From Desulfomonile tiedjei (lineage in GTDB: Bacteria; Desulfobacterota; Desulfomonilia; Desulfomonilales; Desulfomonilaceae): DNA of 64,000 nt. Made by a program: the position numbers and the translations under genes. Position 1 is the first letter of the stretch; every line of letters begins with the position of its first letter. The stretch covers positions 51,615-115,614 of the forward strand of contig JACRDF010000020.1 of NCBI GenBank assembly GCA_016212925.1. Direction: 5' to 3'. Positions 18,345-27,763 of the stretch are shown piece by piece. Under the pieces are notes generated by a model, which was given only the letters and a program-made list of their open reading frames with translations, searched no databases and had not been told where the DNA came from.

Positions 18345-19391
18345 GTGCAAATACAAAGAACCAAAGCGGCCATTTTGGCGGAAACCAAGAAGCCCCTTGC
18401 TGTGGCGGAGATTTCACTGCCAAGAGAGCTGCATTTCGGTCAATGTCTGGTGCAAGTACACTATAGTGGAATATGCGGAGCCCAGATCAACGAAATCGAA
18501 GGCGCCAAGGGACCTGACAAGTTCTTGCCCCACCTTTTGGGACACGAGGGGGCTGCAACGGTCCTGGAGGTTGGGCCGGGAGTCAAGACGGTCAAACCTG
18601 GCGATCGCGTCTGTATGCATTGGCGACCCAGTGACGGGCTTCAATCAGATACTCCGAAGTACCAATGGGACGGCAAAACGGTGAACGCCGGCTGGGTGAC
18701 CACGTTTAATGAGCACGCAGTTGTCTCCGAGAACCGTCTCACACCGGTTCCGGAGGATTTTAATCTCGAGTTTGTCCCTTTACTGGGCTGCGCAGTGACT
18801 ACGGCTGTGGGTGTGATCAATAATGACGCGGCCGTGAAGATCGGCCAATCAGTCGTCGTATTTGGTATAGGCGGAGTAGGATTGAACATAGTTCAGTTCG
18901 CCAATTTGGTTGCGGCCAATCCAATCATCGGGGTGGACATCGTGGACAGCAAGCTGGATATGGGAAAGCGATTCGGCGCCACAGTCTGCCTCAATTCAAA
19001 GAAAATTAAGGACCTGGACCCTCAAATTCGTAGCATCGTGGGTAATAAGGGAGCAGATGTTGTGGTGGACACCACCGGCAATCCACGTGTCATCGAGCAA
19101 GCATACGAATTAACGCATCCTGACGGCAAGACGATTCTGGTCGGTGTTCCGACCAAGGGAAACAAGGTCTCCATATACACGTTGCCGTTGCATTTCAAAA
19201 AAGTGCTATCCGGGTCCCACGGCGGTAGCGCGGAGCCGCACGTGGACATCCCTCGCTTGGTGGGATTGTGGCGAGCTGGAAAGCTGAATTTTGACGGGCT
19301 GATTACGCATCGATTCAGCCTTGACCGGATCAACGAAGCGCTGGACCTTGTGCGCAGCGGGGAAGCAGGAAGGGTCCTTATCGCGATGTAA
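18345..19391 (+). CDS. Zinc-type medium-chain dehydrogenase/reductase
   Basis: 348 residues from GTG 18345 (AAGGA upstream). The N-terminal GroES-like domain has the catalytic-zinc Cys in SGICGAQ and GHEGAATV. The Rossmann domain has FGIGGVGLNIVQ and an acidic VDIVDS turn that favours NAD. The lobe that normally carries four structural-zinc cysteines is replaced by a Cys-poor segment (MHWRPSDGLQSDTPKYQWDG), so only the catalytic zinc is expected. Relatives oxidise sugar alcohols or reduce keto sugars. In this cluster it may act on the transketolase product. Confidence 0.83.
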   Translation: MQIQRTKAAILAETKKPLAVAEISLPRELHFGQCLVQVHYSGICGAQINEIEGAKGPDKFLPHLLGHEGAATVLEVGPGVKTVKPGDRVCMHWRPSDGLQSDTPKYQWDGKTVNAGWVTTFNEHAVVSENRLTPVPEDFNLEFVPLLGCAVTTAVGVINNDAAVKIGQSVVVFGIGGVGLNIVQFANLVAANPIIGVDIVDSKLDMGKRFGATVCLNSKKIKDLDPQIRSIVGNKGADVVVDTTGNPRVIEQAYELTHPDGKTILVGVPTKGNKVSIYTLPLHFKKVLSGSHGGSAEPHVDIPRLVGLWRAGKLNFDGLITHRFSLDRINEALDLVRSGEAGRVLIAM

Positions 19392-19483
19392 TCCGGCTGC
19401 CCGCGGCCCGCAAATGCGGAAGGGATAGGCCCGTAAGCGGTTGCCGCCTTCGCCCGTGTCGGAAAGAAAGAGGCGCCCTTGCC

Positions 19484-20170
19484 GTGACCGAAGAGAAAAC
19501 CAAGGAACTCCAATATCAGGCTCTGCTGGACATTCGTGACGCCGTCGGAGTGGCCAAGCTTGGACTTATGACCAATCAGGTATGGCATGACGACCCTCGG
19601 CGCCTGGTTTTTACCCTTTCCAGGTACAAATTTATCGCAAAGATGCTCAGCGGAAAGCGCAAGGTCTTAGAGGTGGGATGCGCTGACGCGTTTGGTACGC
19701 GAATTGTGCTGCAAGAGGTTGGGGATATCGTCGCGGTCGACGTTGACCCGATCTTTATCCAGGATGTCAAAGACCGGGTGACTGAACGCTGGAAATTCGA
19801 CTGTCGCGTTCACGACATACTTTCCGGCCCCGTGCTCGGGACATTTGATGCGGCATACTCACTGGACCTCATCGAACACATCCCCAAAGAGGACGACGAA
19901 AGGGCCATTCTGAATATTACCCGATCTCTCGTAGAAAACGGTGTTCTCATCATGGGCAGTCCGTCGATGTATTCACAGGCTTATGCATCGCCGCAGAGCA
20001 AAATCGGACACGTAAACTGCAAAACTCAGGACGAACTCAAGGCTCTGATGCTGAAATTCTTTCATAATGTGTTCATGTTTGGAATGAATGACGAGGTCGT
20101 TCATACCGGCTTTGCCCCCATGACCCACTACCTGATTGCAGTGGCGGTCGGCAGGAGAACTCTGGCGTGA
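19484..20170 (+). CDS. Class I SAM-dependent methyltransferase
   Basis: 228 residues from GTG 19484. Motif I is LEVGCADAFGT (about 62-72), motif II is AVDVDP, and the post-I region FDAAYSLDLIEHIPKEDDE is the typical DxxEHI segment of UbiE/Methyltransf_11-like proteins. No membrane segment. It lies 92 nt after the dehydrogenase and 24 nt before the RmlD-like reductase. The substrate is unassigned. Confidence 0.8.
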   Translation: MTEEKTKELQYQALLDIRDAVGVAKLGLMTNQVWHDDPRRLVFTLSRYKFIAKMLSGKRKVLEVGCADAFGTRIVLQEVGDIVAVDVDPIFIQDVKDRVTERWKFDCRVHDILSGPVLGTFDAAYSLDLIEHIPKEDDERAILNITRSLVENGVLIMGSPSMYSQAYASPQSKIGHVNCKTQDELKALMLKFFHNVFMFGMNDEVVHTGFAPMTHYLIAVAVGRRTLA

Positions 20171-20194
20171 GACCCGGGACGAACGCAAGAATTC

Positions 20195-21199
20195 GTGCCG
20201 ATTTCCGTAGAACCGCTTGACTTTGCCATTCCCACCGGGGCAATTCGAAACCTCATCGCGGAGCCAAGCACCAAGGGTTTGCACAGTTTGATCTCCTCTT
20301 CTGCATCCGCACCTGTCACTTTGGTTGTGGGATCGGATGGTCTCGTCGGGCGTGCCCTACTGAGTCATTTGAGGCGAGCAGGCAGGTCAGCGGTGGGGAC
20401 CACGAGACGTGCTGAAATGGTCGGTGAGGCCTGTCTGCCCCTGGACCTCTCGCAGGACCTCAGTCAATGGCAGTGCCCGTTCCCGGTGAAGGTGGCTGTG
20501 CTGTGTGCCGGTGTCACCAGTCTTGATGTTTGCAGGAAAAACCCTGAAAATACGGAACTAGTGAATGTTCGAAGCCTGACGACCCTGGCACGGAATTTGG
20601 CTTCCCAGGGGGCATTTGTAATTTTTCTGTCTACTAATCAGGTTTTTGACGGGTCAGTGGCGTTCCGGCACGAGGACGATGCATATTGTCCTGTAACAGA
20701 GTACGGCCGGCAAAAGGCCAGAGCGGAGCAAGAGATCGCCCGTCTCGGAAACGCGGCGGTAATTGTTCGCTTCACAAAGATCCTTGGACCAGGCCAGCCG
20801 CTGTTCGCTGAATGGGCCAAGGAAATGAAGCGTGGCCACACTATCCATCCTTTTTCAGATATGTACTTTGCTCCCGTGCCATTGTCTTGTGCGGTCTCGG
20901 TGTTGGGTCTGGTGAGCGATCGGCTCCTCTCGGGAATACTACAAGTATCGGCCAGTACGGACCTGTCTTATGCAGATGCTGCATTCATGGGCGCTGAGAT
21001 CATGGGAGTTCGCAAAGATCTGGTTCAACCGGTTCAGGCTCGGGAAAAACTCGGTTTAAGTGAGCCCATACCCGGGAACACCACCCTTAACATCGATCGG
21101 ATCAGGTCCCATCTGGGCATTGAGCCCCCGGATGTTCGATGGACCATTCAGACGGCTTTCCTCAACCCTAAGGCCCTCGGGGGTTTTCCCCAAGATTGA
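20195..21199 (+). CDS. RmlD-like NAD(P)-dependent sugar reductase (SDR)
   Basis: 334 residues from GTG 20195. The start of the Rossmann fold is VVGSDGLVGRALL, followed by VAVLCAGVTSLDVC, FLSTNQVFDG and the catalytic YGRQKARAE (Tyr-x3-Lys). This is the layout of dTDP-4-dehydrorhamnose reductase. The first 40 residues before the nucleotide motif are extra. It could make the final reduction in a 6-deoxy-sugar route, although no rmlABC genes are present in the window. Confidence 0.75.
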   Translation: MPISVEPLDFAIPTGAIRNLIAEPSTKGLHSLISSSASAPVTLVVGSDGLVGRALLSHLRRAGRSAVGTTRRAEMVGEACLPLDLSQDLSQWQCPFPVKVAVLCAGVTSLDVCRKNPENTELVNVRSLTTLARNLASQGAFVIFLSTNQVFDGSVAFRHEDDAYCPVTEYGRQKARAEQEIARLGNAAVIVRFTKILGPGQPLFAEWAKEMKRGHTIHPFSDMYFAPVPLSCAVSVLGLVSDRLLSGILQVSASTDLSYADAAFMGAEIMGVRKDLVQPVQAREKLGLSEPIPGNTTLNIDRIRSHLGIEPPDVRWTIQTAFLNPKALGGFPQD

Positions 21200-21391
21200 T
21201 GTCAACACGGGTTCAAAGAAGGGACCGAGAGTGAAGCCGGCCCTGGCGGGGCCGCCGATGAACCGGCCTGTCAAGGGTGCTTATTTGGACGCGTATTGGC
21301 GTGAAAGCTGCCGTCCAAGCTTCAGGCTCCGTGTAGAGGCACTGGAGCTTGTACCGATAACTGGAAATGACTCTACAGGGAAGGCGGAATC

Positions 21392-23773
21392 TTGGATCGT
21401 CCCACACTTTCAGTAATCTTACCTAATTACAACCATGCGCAATTTCTGCCCACAGCCCTTGACGCCATGCTGGAGCAGTCGCACCCTCCTACTGAAATAC
21501 TTGTCATTGATGATTGTTCCACTGATAACAGCCTGGAAATACTGACGGAATACGCGGAGAAGTATCCCACAATCAAGGTTTTTCGCAATCAGCAGAATCG
21601 GGGAGTCATCTATAACCTCAACGTGCTGTCCAATATAGCTTGCGGGGAGTTTCTCTATTCCGCTGCCTCCGATGACATTGTAATGCCCGGACTTTTTCAG
21701 AAATCTGTAGAAATGCTTTGCCGATATCCACAGGCCGCCTTTTGCAGCGCGTTGTGTTTGGAAATCGATGACAAGGAAAGAAGCCACGGGGTAGTCGACA
21801 CCCCGGGCGTTCCGCAAGAGCCCGGTTACATTGCTCCCGAACAAGCAATGTCCATTCTGGAGAATTTACTATTGGAGCACTCTCTGCACTGGTTCCACGC
21901 TCCGACAGTGGTTCAACGGAGAGAAAGCAGGCTCCAAGAGGGAGATCTCGATCAGAAATTACGGCATGCCTGCGACGGCTTTCTTTATCAGGTGATGGCG
22001 CTCAAGCACGGATGCTGCTTTATCCCGGAGCCCCTGGCCAAATGGAGGAAAATGGCGACCGCCTATTCGGTTGTAGGCGAAACAGATGTGAGCATAAGGT
22101 CGCAGATAGTTGAGCGGGCCAAGATGTTGATGGTGTGCAATTATCCCGGACTCTTTCCAAGCGACTACGTGAAGAATTGGGAAAAGAAGCACCTTTACAA
22201 TCTACAGAAATTTGCGCTCGTAGACTTGAATCAAAGCAACCGGAGATTTTTGGCCAACATAGGTCGGACCAGGTACAAGCCCACCGTCGTCGGAAGCCTG
22301 CTTTTGCGGCTGTTCTCCCTTGGAAAACGAATTGAATCGGGAATTCTGGCGGTTGCCGTGTCTGCCTCACTGGTACGCAGCTCTTTCTTGCGCTCAGTCT
22401 TAAGGTCTGATTTCCGGTCCAACATGTGGCGGAAGTGGAAGCGGTTGAAACTTCTCACGGTCGAAGCGTGGACGGAGTTCGTGCGCCAATCGCGAGAGAT
22501 GGGGCGGGACATCCGGGTGGAAAAGAGGCCTATACCGGGGCTCAGCTCACTGACAATAGCCATTGGAACTATACTTGGAATAGCTCTGGCCTCGGGCCTT
22601 CGGGTAGCCGGGCTTTTCGTGTTGATCCGGATAGGGAGGATCGACGCGGGGAATCCGGGAGAGATGGCAGCCTTCAGCGAAATGTACCTGTGCCAAAGAG
22701 AGTTGCGGCTGACGCGATCCCGCACTCGATTCGAATTCTTCTACTATGACCGACAGGTGACGAATCCCCAAATCTTTGAGATGTGCAAGCGTGCCCTTGG
22801 CCAGGTGTACCCGGGTATGGCGTACGTGGCAGCCGCAAATCAGAACTTGCCAGGCGCCCGACGTCACCTCTTGGAGCCGCTGGACATGACTGATAGCTAC
22901 CTGAAGCTGGGGGCAACGGAGCCGCACTTGCGGTTCACCCCGGCTGAAGAAGATCAGGGGGTTGCACGACTTCGTGAGTTGGGCGTGCCTGATAATGCCC
23001 CCTTTATCTGCGTTCACGCCGGTTCCTTGAAGGAAGCAACCGGGAGTGGACAGTCCGCCCCGGCATCCGACTTCCTCCCCACAATGGAGGAGATGGCCCG
23101 CCGCGGCTACCGTGTGGTATGGGTAAGCGACGATGATCGAAAGAAGGACTTGATCATCCAAAATCCGATGATTGTCAATTATTCTGGGGATAAGCGGTCG
23201 GATTTCATGGACATTTTCTTGCCTGCAAAATGCCGTTTCTTCGTCGGCTCCTGGTCGGAGTTTGCAGGTGTAGCGACTACATTCCGCAGACCGGTTGTCC
23301 ATCTCAACTGGATACCAAACTCTCGAAGCAGTTTTTATGGATGCGCCGATTTGTTCATCTTTCCTAAGATCCGCCTGTCCGATCAAATCGGCTTTATGGG
23401 TTTTGAGGATTCGATCGGTGTTTTTGAAAGCTTGGATCAAAAGAAACCTGGGGACACCGAGAAGGAAGATTGGCCGCTGCAATCCGGAGACGTGGACTTG
23501 ACGCCCGCTGATGACCAGCAGCCTATGATGCCTGAAATGGACTGGAACTCCCCGGAGGAGATACTGGCCGTGGTGGTGGAAATGGAAGAACGTTTGAACG
23601 GTGCGTGGAAAAGCACCGACGGCGACGAAGCGATCCAAAGGGCATTACAGACTATGCTCAAAACGAAAAACACCGCTTTTGCCAGGTTGGGGATGCGGGC
23701 CGGGGCCGACTTTCTACGACAATTTGAAGCGAGTATGGTGTTGAGCGGTCTTTACCGATCACCAAGCCATTAG
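21392..23773 (+). CDS. Fused GT2 and TIGR04372-type glycosyltransferase
   Basis: 793 residues from TTG 21392, with AAGG 7 nt upstream. Residues 1-270 are a GT2 transferase: VILPNYNHAQFLP, IDDCSTDNSLE and the metal-binding SAASDDIVMPG (DD in place of DxD). A hydrophobic segment (about 390-415) follows. Then a complete TIGR04372-type domain runs to the end: IRIGRIDAGNPGEMA, FICVHAGS, VVWVSDDDRK, KRSDFMDIFLPAKCRFFVGS. The second part resembles the stand-alone protein at 7310. The fusion suggests that both transfers act in sequence on the same acceptor. Confidence 0.8.
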   Translation: MDRPTLSVILPNYNHAQFLPTALDAMLEQSHPPTEILVIDDCSTDNSLEILTEYAEKYPTIKVFRNQQNRGVIYNLNVLSNIACGEFLYSAASDDIVMPGLFQKSVEMLCRYPQAAFCSALCLEIDDKERSHGVVDTPGVPQEPGYIAPEQAMSILENLLLEHSLHWFHAPTVVQRRESRLQEGDLDQKLRHACDGFLYQVMALKHGCCFIPEPLAKWRKMATAYSVVGETDVSIRSQIVERAKMLMVCNYPGLFPSDYVKNWEKKHLYNLQKFALVDLNQSNRRFLANIGRTRYKPTVVGSLLLRLFSLGKRIESGILAVAVSASLVRSSFLRSVLRSDFRSNMWRKWKRLKLLTVEAWTEFVRQSREMGRDIRVEKRPIPGLSSLTIAIGTILGIALASGLRVAGLFVLIRIGRIDAGNPGEMAAFSEMYLCQRELRLTRSRTRFEFFYYDRQVTNPQIFEMCKRALGQVYPGMAYVAAANQNLPGARRHLLEPLDMTDSYLKLGATEPHLRFTPAEEDQGVARLRELGVPDNAPFICVHAGSLKEATGSGQSAPASDFLPTMEEMARRGYRVVWVSDDDRKKDLIIQNPMIVNYSGDKRSDFMDIFLPAKCRFFVGSWSEFAGVATTFRRPVVHLNWIPNSRSSFYGCADLFIFPKIRLSDQIGFMGFEDSIGVFESLDQKKPGDTEKEDWPLQSGDVDLTPADDQQPMMPEMDWNSPEEILAVVVEMEERLNGAWKSTDGDEAIQRALQTMLKTKNTAFARLGMRAGADFLRQFEASMVLSGLYRSPSH

Positions 23774-23786
23774 ACGGAGGCAAAAC

Positions 23787-24857
23787 GTGATAAAGAGGGC
23801 CATTCATTCGGCATTTCGGGCATTCGGCTTCGATGTTGTCAGGGCCAAAACGCTACAAAACGCAAGTAGTGACTCGGATCAAAGCCTATCTCAGGTGAAG
23901 CAGGAGACGTCTGAGATGCGGGAACGCGGCCACCGCCCCTGCGCCTCCGATGGCGCACCCGAAATTGAGACGGGCCCGGCCATGTTGGCCCCCAAGACTT
24001 TTAATCCAAACCACCCCAGCTATGATGCTACCGTAGTGAGAAACTTCCCTGGTTGCTTTTTCAACGTGTTCTCCCAGACCTCGAGAACTGAAAGCTCGCG
24101 AGCAAATGTCCTGTTTCAGCATTTTCTCAGGGAAAAAACCATGACATTGTGTGGCCCTGGTCCTGACAATTACGATTTCATGGCGGATCACGTCAAGGCG
24201 TGGACGGCAAATCTTGGAGACGACCCGGACTATCGGAACTTTCAGGAAAAGGTAAAGGACCTGGAAGACTTTATCTCATACCTCAATGCGTCCTTTCCGG
24301 GAAGCTACGCGTCCGGTAGTGTGGCGGACGAAGACGGGATGTTCCTCTATTACGTTGTTCGGCTTCTTCGACCGAAAAGCATAGTTCAAACCGGTGTCAG
24401 TAACGGATCCTCCTGCTCTTACATGACATTGGCACTGAAGCACAATGGAGACGGAGGCCGGCTGCATGCCATCGATATTCCGGCCGTTTACGATCCCGAT
24501 GACCCCTCGTGGCAACAGCCCAGACCCTATGGGGTCTGTATTCCTCCCGGTCGATCCTCCGGGTGGTTGGTGCCGGATGGCCTGAAGAGTTCTTTCGATT
24601 GCTGGAACGGTGACGCCAAGGAACTGTTGCCGAAATTGCTTGAGGACGTGGGTTCGGTCGATATGTTTTACCATGACAGCGATCACAGCTACGATCACAT
24701 GTGGTTTGAATTCAACGCGGCCTTGCCTTACATGACCGGGCACGGGTTGATTATTGCCGATGACATAGCTTGGAACAGTTCCACATGGGATTTTGCCCAG
24801 GCGATCGGATGCTATGCTTTGAATCATCGTGGATCTCAAGGTGTGATCTTCCTCTGA
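23787..24857 (+). CDS. Class I SAM-dependent methyltransferase, paralogue of the 5.9 kb gene
   Basis: 356 residues from GTG 23787, with GGAGG ideally placed. It is closely related to the protein at 5903 along its length: GDDPDYRNFQEKVKDLE, QTGVSNGSSC (motif I), AIDIPAVYDPDDPSWQQP, GWLVPDGL, DMFYHDSDHSYDHMWFE and ADDIAWNSSTWDFA. The N-terminal 80 residues are divergent and low-complexity. It follows the fused glycosyltransferase by 13 nt. It is probably a glycan O-methyltransferase; the strict conservation of the His/Asp segment suggests a metal-dependent reaction. Confidence 0.77.
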   Translation: MIKRAIHSAFRAFGFDVVRAKTLQNASSDSDQSLSQVKQETSEMRERGHRPCASDGAPEIETGPAMLAPKTFNPNHPSYDATVVRNFPGCFFNVFSQTSRTESSRANVLFQHFLREKTMTLCGPGPDNYDFMADHVKAWTANLGDDPDYRNFQEKVKDLEDFISYLNASFPGSYASGSVADEDGMFLYYVVRLLRPKSIVQTGVSNGSSCSYMTLALKHNGDGGRLHAIDIPAVYDPDDPSWQQPRPYGVCIPPGRSSGWLVPDGLKSSFDCWNGDAKELLPKLLEDVGSVDMFYHDSDHSYDHMWFEFNAALPYMTGHGLIIADDIAWNSSTWDFAQAIGCYALNHRGSQGVIFL

Positions 24858-24927
24858 ACCCGATAAAAGCACTTCTCGAGACAGGCTGCTCAGCTATGAC
24901 CGTTTGATCGTTCAGGAAAAAAAGATT

Positions 24928-25746
24928 ATGTCAGCGAACCCAAGCTCACTTGTCAACAAGAACGTCTCGGCAATGCCTTACCACCAGCAGTTGATCTGGG
25001 GCAGAGAGGTTTTTGTCAACCTGTTTCGTCAGCAGATCAAAATCCGTTACCAAAGGTCTTTCTTCGGTTTCTTTTGGTCTCTGTTGCATCCGATATTCAC
25101 GCTGGCTATCTACAGTTTCGTGTTCTCCGTCGTCCTGAGAATCCAGATGGATAATTACGTGATTTACCTGCTGACTTCACTGATGCCGTTCAGCTTCTTC
25201 ATGGCCTCGGTGAGCGCAGGGACTGAGTGCCTGGTTGTGAACGCGTCCTATTACACCAGGCATTACGTTCCGAAGATGATTTTTCCGCTAGTGTCGGTAT
25301 CCATCGCATTATTCGATTTCGTTTTAGGCTATACAGTACTTCTTTGTGCGGGCCTTTTTCTTGGCTTCTCCTTTTCCGTCAGTCAGGTCATAGTTCCGGC
25401 AAGCCTTGTGTTGTTAACCGCATTCACGGTTGGGTGCACCCTCACGGTCTCAATACTGGGGGTCTACTTCGCGGACACCAGACACATAACGGGAATCCTG
25501 ATGCAGATCCTTTTGTACGGGTCTCCCGTGCTGTATCCGATCACAATGGTACCGCCCCAGTATGTTGATCTGGCAAAACTCAATCCTCTCTATTTCTTTG
25601 TCAGCAACTTTAATGGACCTCTGTATTTTCACACGTGGCCGTCCGTTGGCCACCTCTTGATTTCAGCCGCATTGGCACTGGGCATGCTGGTGATAGGCAT
25701 AGCCGTGTTTCGCAAATATGAAAGGGACGTGGTTTTCGTCGTGTAG
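24928..25746 (+). CDS. Polysaccharide ABC exporter, permease (Wzm/KpsM type)
   Basis: 272 residues from ATG 24928 (AGGA 10 nt upstream; a TTG 24 nt earlier is less likely). It has about six membrane spans and the family segments INRYQ-like IKIRYQRSFFGFFWSLLHP near the N-terminus, LTSLMPFSFFMA and GSPVLYPITMVP. This is the ABC-2 permease of O-antigen or capsule export. With the following ATPase it moves a lipid-linked polysaccharide across the inner membrane, which implies ABC-dependent and not Wzy-dependent assembly in this cluster. Confidence 0.9.
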   Translation: MSANPSSLVNKNVSAMPYHQQLIWGREVFVNLFRQQIKIRYQRSFFGFFWSLLHPIFTLAIYSFVFSVVLRIQMDNYVIYLLTSLMPFSFFMASVSAGTECLVVNASYYTRHYVPKMIFPLVSVSIALFDFVLGYTVLLCAGLFLGFSFSVSQVIVPASLVLLTAFTVGCTLTVSILGVYFADTRHITGILMQILLYGSPVLYPITMVPPQYVDLAKLNPLYFFVSNFNGPLYFHTWPSVGHLLISAALALGMLVIGIAVFRKYERDVVFVV

Positions 25747-25765
25747 CAAGACAGCAGAGTGGCAT

Positions 25766-26539
25766 ATGAATAATACGAGTCAATCCGACGACAACGTTAT
25801 GATTAACGTGGAGAACATCGGCGTACGGTTCGACCTTAGACCGCCACGAACCCTCAAAGGTGAGATTATCCGCCTGTTCAAGGGGTCTTGGAATTCCAGG
25901 CGGAGCACATCTCATCTCTGGGCGGTTCGAGATGTCTCTTTCACAGTCAAAGAGGGTGACTGTCTCGGCATAATCGGCCCAAACGGCTCCGGCAAAACCA
26001 CCTTGCTCAGACTCATTTCAGGGGTCTATCCTCCGACGACAGGAAGGATTCAAACCACCGGGAGCATGTTTCCTCTGCTTCAAATGGGCTTAGCATTCAA
26101 CCCGGAGTACACGGGGGAGGAAAACGTTTATTTGTCCATGGCATTCTTCGGCCTGGGAAAACGCGAAGTTCGGCCGTTAATAGACCATATTTTCAGCTTT
26201 TGCGAAATGGAAGACTTTAGACATCAGCCGGTCAAGACCTTCTCCCTGGGAATGTGGGCCCGTTTGGCGTTTACGATAAGTATGTGCATTGAATCCGACA
26301 TCTTGATCTTGGACGAGGTCTTTGCGCCTGGCGATGCCTACTGGACTCAGAAAGGCCTCAAGAGGCTCGAGAGCCGGATGGGGTCATCCAAAGTGTTAAT
26401 TATGGTGTCGCATTCCATGGATCATATAAGAGCGTATTGCAATCGTTGCATTTGGCTGGATCACGGGCGGATTGCCAGCATCGGTGGGCTGGAGGTCGTT
26501 GACGAATATCTTGAAAGCGCAAGCAAACGACAAACTTGA
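25766..26539 (+). CDS. Polysaccharide ABC exporter, ATPase (Wzt/KpsT type)
   Basis: 257 residues from ATG 25766; a frame with an earlier ATG at 25718 overlaps the permease end. Walker A GPNGSGKT is at 71-78, the signature is the non-canonical FSLGMWARL typical of polysaccharide ATPases, and Walker B is DILILDEVFAPGD. It ends soon after the H-loop (MVSHSMDH) and lacks the C-terminal carbohydrate-binding domain of long Wzt proteins. It therefore resembles capsule-type ATPases and should not need a specific chain-end modification for recognition. Confidence 0.9.
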   Translation: MNNTSQSDDNVMINVENIGVRFDLRPPRTLKGEIIRLFKGSWNSRRSTSHLWAVRDVSFTVKEGDCLGIIGPNGSGKTTLLRLISGVYPPTTGRIQTTGSMFPLLQMGLAFNPEYTGEENVYLSMAFFGLGKREVRPLIDHIFSFCEMEDFRHQPVKTFSLGMWARLAFTISMCIESDILILDEVFAPGDAYWTQKGLKRLESRMGSSKVLIMVSHSMDHIRAYCNRCIWLDHGRIASIGGLEVVDEYLESASKRQT

Positions 26540-26575
26540 TCCTCATGATGGCCCGAAAAGAGATAACTCCAACTA

Positions 26576-26609
26576 GACTCCGGTTCGTGAACCAGGAGTC
26601 CGGTTTTTT
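26576..26609 (+). terminator. Rho-independent terminator after the ABC exporter
   Basis: A strong nested hairpin (GACTCC-GGTTC-GT-GAACC-A-GGAGTC, 26576-26600) is followed by CGGTTTTTT. It lies between the exporter ATPase stop and the next glycosyltransferase, so it should end or attenuate the upstream operon. Confidence 0.8.
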
Positions 26610-26621
26610 GAGGCAGGTGTT

Positions 26622-27737
26622 ATGACCCGCTGTACGGCCTCGCCGGAAGCCGCATGGCGGACCATGTTTTCAAGCCGGCCAATTTCAAGTGAGAGCCTCT
26701 CCAACCTTGGGCGGCTGTCGAATATTGATTCCCCTGTGGCTGTAATAGTGGTCAACTACAATAGTGGGCCGTATCTGGAACGTTGCCTTGCTGCCCTGGC
26801 CATGCAAAGCGAAGTGAATTTTTGCGCCATAATCGTGGACAACGCCTCTCAGGACGGGTCAGCGTCTTGCTGTCAGGAACTCGACGAGAGATTTGCGTTA
26901 CTTCAGCTGGAGAAGAACATCGGCTTCGCCGCGGCTAACAATCTGGCCGCCGGGTGCGTGTCAACAGACTGGGTTGCGACCCTGAACCCCGACGCAATTC
27001 CCGCCGGTGATTGGCTCAAGCGGTTGCTCGAAGCCACGGAGAGACATCCCGGTGTAGCTATGTTCGGATCCACACAGGTCAATGAGTCCAATCATTCGAT
27101 TCTGGAAGGAGCGGGAGATGTATACTCATGTACAGGTCTGATGTGGCGCGGACAATATGGACATCCGGTATCGGAACTCCCCGAAGAAGGCTTTGTTTTT
27201 TCTCCGTGCGCTGCGGCCGCGCTTTACCGGGCTGATGTCTTCAGGCAGGTAGGCGGATTCGACGAGAATTTCTTCTGCTATTGCGAGGACGTTGATTTGG
27301 GGTTCAGGATGAGGCTGCTCGGCCATGAATGCGTGCAGGTCAAGGATTCGGTGGTTTTCCACGTAGGATCTCAGAGCGCGGGCAAAAAAAGCGCTTTCAG
27401 CACGTACTACGGCTTTCGCAATCGGCTTTGGACATTTGTCAAAAACGTGCCGGACGTGTTGATCTGTTTTTTGCTCTTACCCCATGTGCTCGTCACAGTC
27501 CTGCTGCTGTTTCGAGAGGTCATGAGCGGGCAGGCAAGGGCTGCGTGGGCAGGGCTGGCGGATGGGATCACGGCCCTCGGGCCCGTTATGAAGTCCCGCC
27601 GGGAGACCCAGAACTCCAAGAAAGCCTCCACTCTTGCCATTGCAAAAGCAATGACGTGGTCACCTCTGAAAATGCTACATCGTTCCTCTGATGTCAGGGC
27701 ATCAACGTGCGAGGCGAGCAGACCTGAGACTCGATAA
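26622..27737 (+). CDS. GT2 glycosyltransferase (rhamnosyltransferase-like)
   Basis: 371 residues. The GT2 domain starts at about residue 38 (VAVIVVNYNSGPYLERCL). It has the nucleotide-binding DNASQDGS, the NIGFAAANN segment, the DxD equivalent NPDA and the acceptor-site region CEDVDLGFRM with HVGSQSAGK. A hydrophobic C-terminal stretch (about 280-305, FLLLPHVLVTVLLLF) probably associates with the membrane. This is the layout of rhamnosyl- and related transferases of O-antigen assembly. It begins 13 nt after the terminator T tract, so it may have its own promoter. Confidence 0.83.
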   Translation: MTRCTASPEAAWRTMFSSRPISSESLSNLGRLSNIDSPVAVIVVNYNSGPYLERCLAALAMQSEVNFCAIIVDNASQDGSASCCQELDERFALLQLEKNIGFAAANNLAAGCVSTDWVATLNPDAIPAGDWLKRLLEATERHPGVAMFGSTQVNESNHSILEGAGDVYSCTGLMWRGQYGHPVSELPEEGFVFSPCAAAALYRADVFRQVGGFDENFFCYCEDVDLGFRMRLLGHECVQVKDSVVFHVGSQSAGKKSAFSTYYGFRNRLWTFVKNVPDVLICFLLLPHVLVTVLLLFREVMSGQARAAWAGLADGITALGPVMKSRRETQNSKKASTLAIAKAMTWSPLKMLHRSSDVRASTCEASRPETR

Positions 27738-27763
27738 AAAGGTGTTTTGGCGCAGGAGCTGAA

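Noticed and set aside
22547..23638. 363-codon minus-strand ORF opposite the glycosyltransferase fusion
   Set aside because: Its composition is His- and Gln-rich without domains, while the plus-strand protein is conserved throughout this part.
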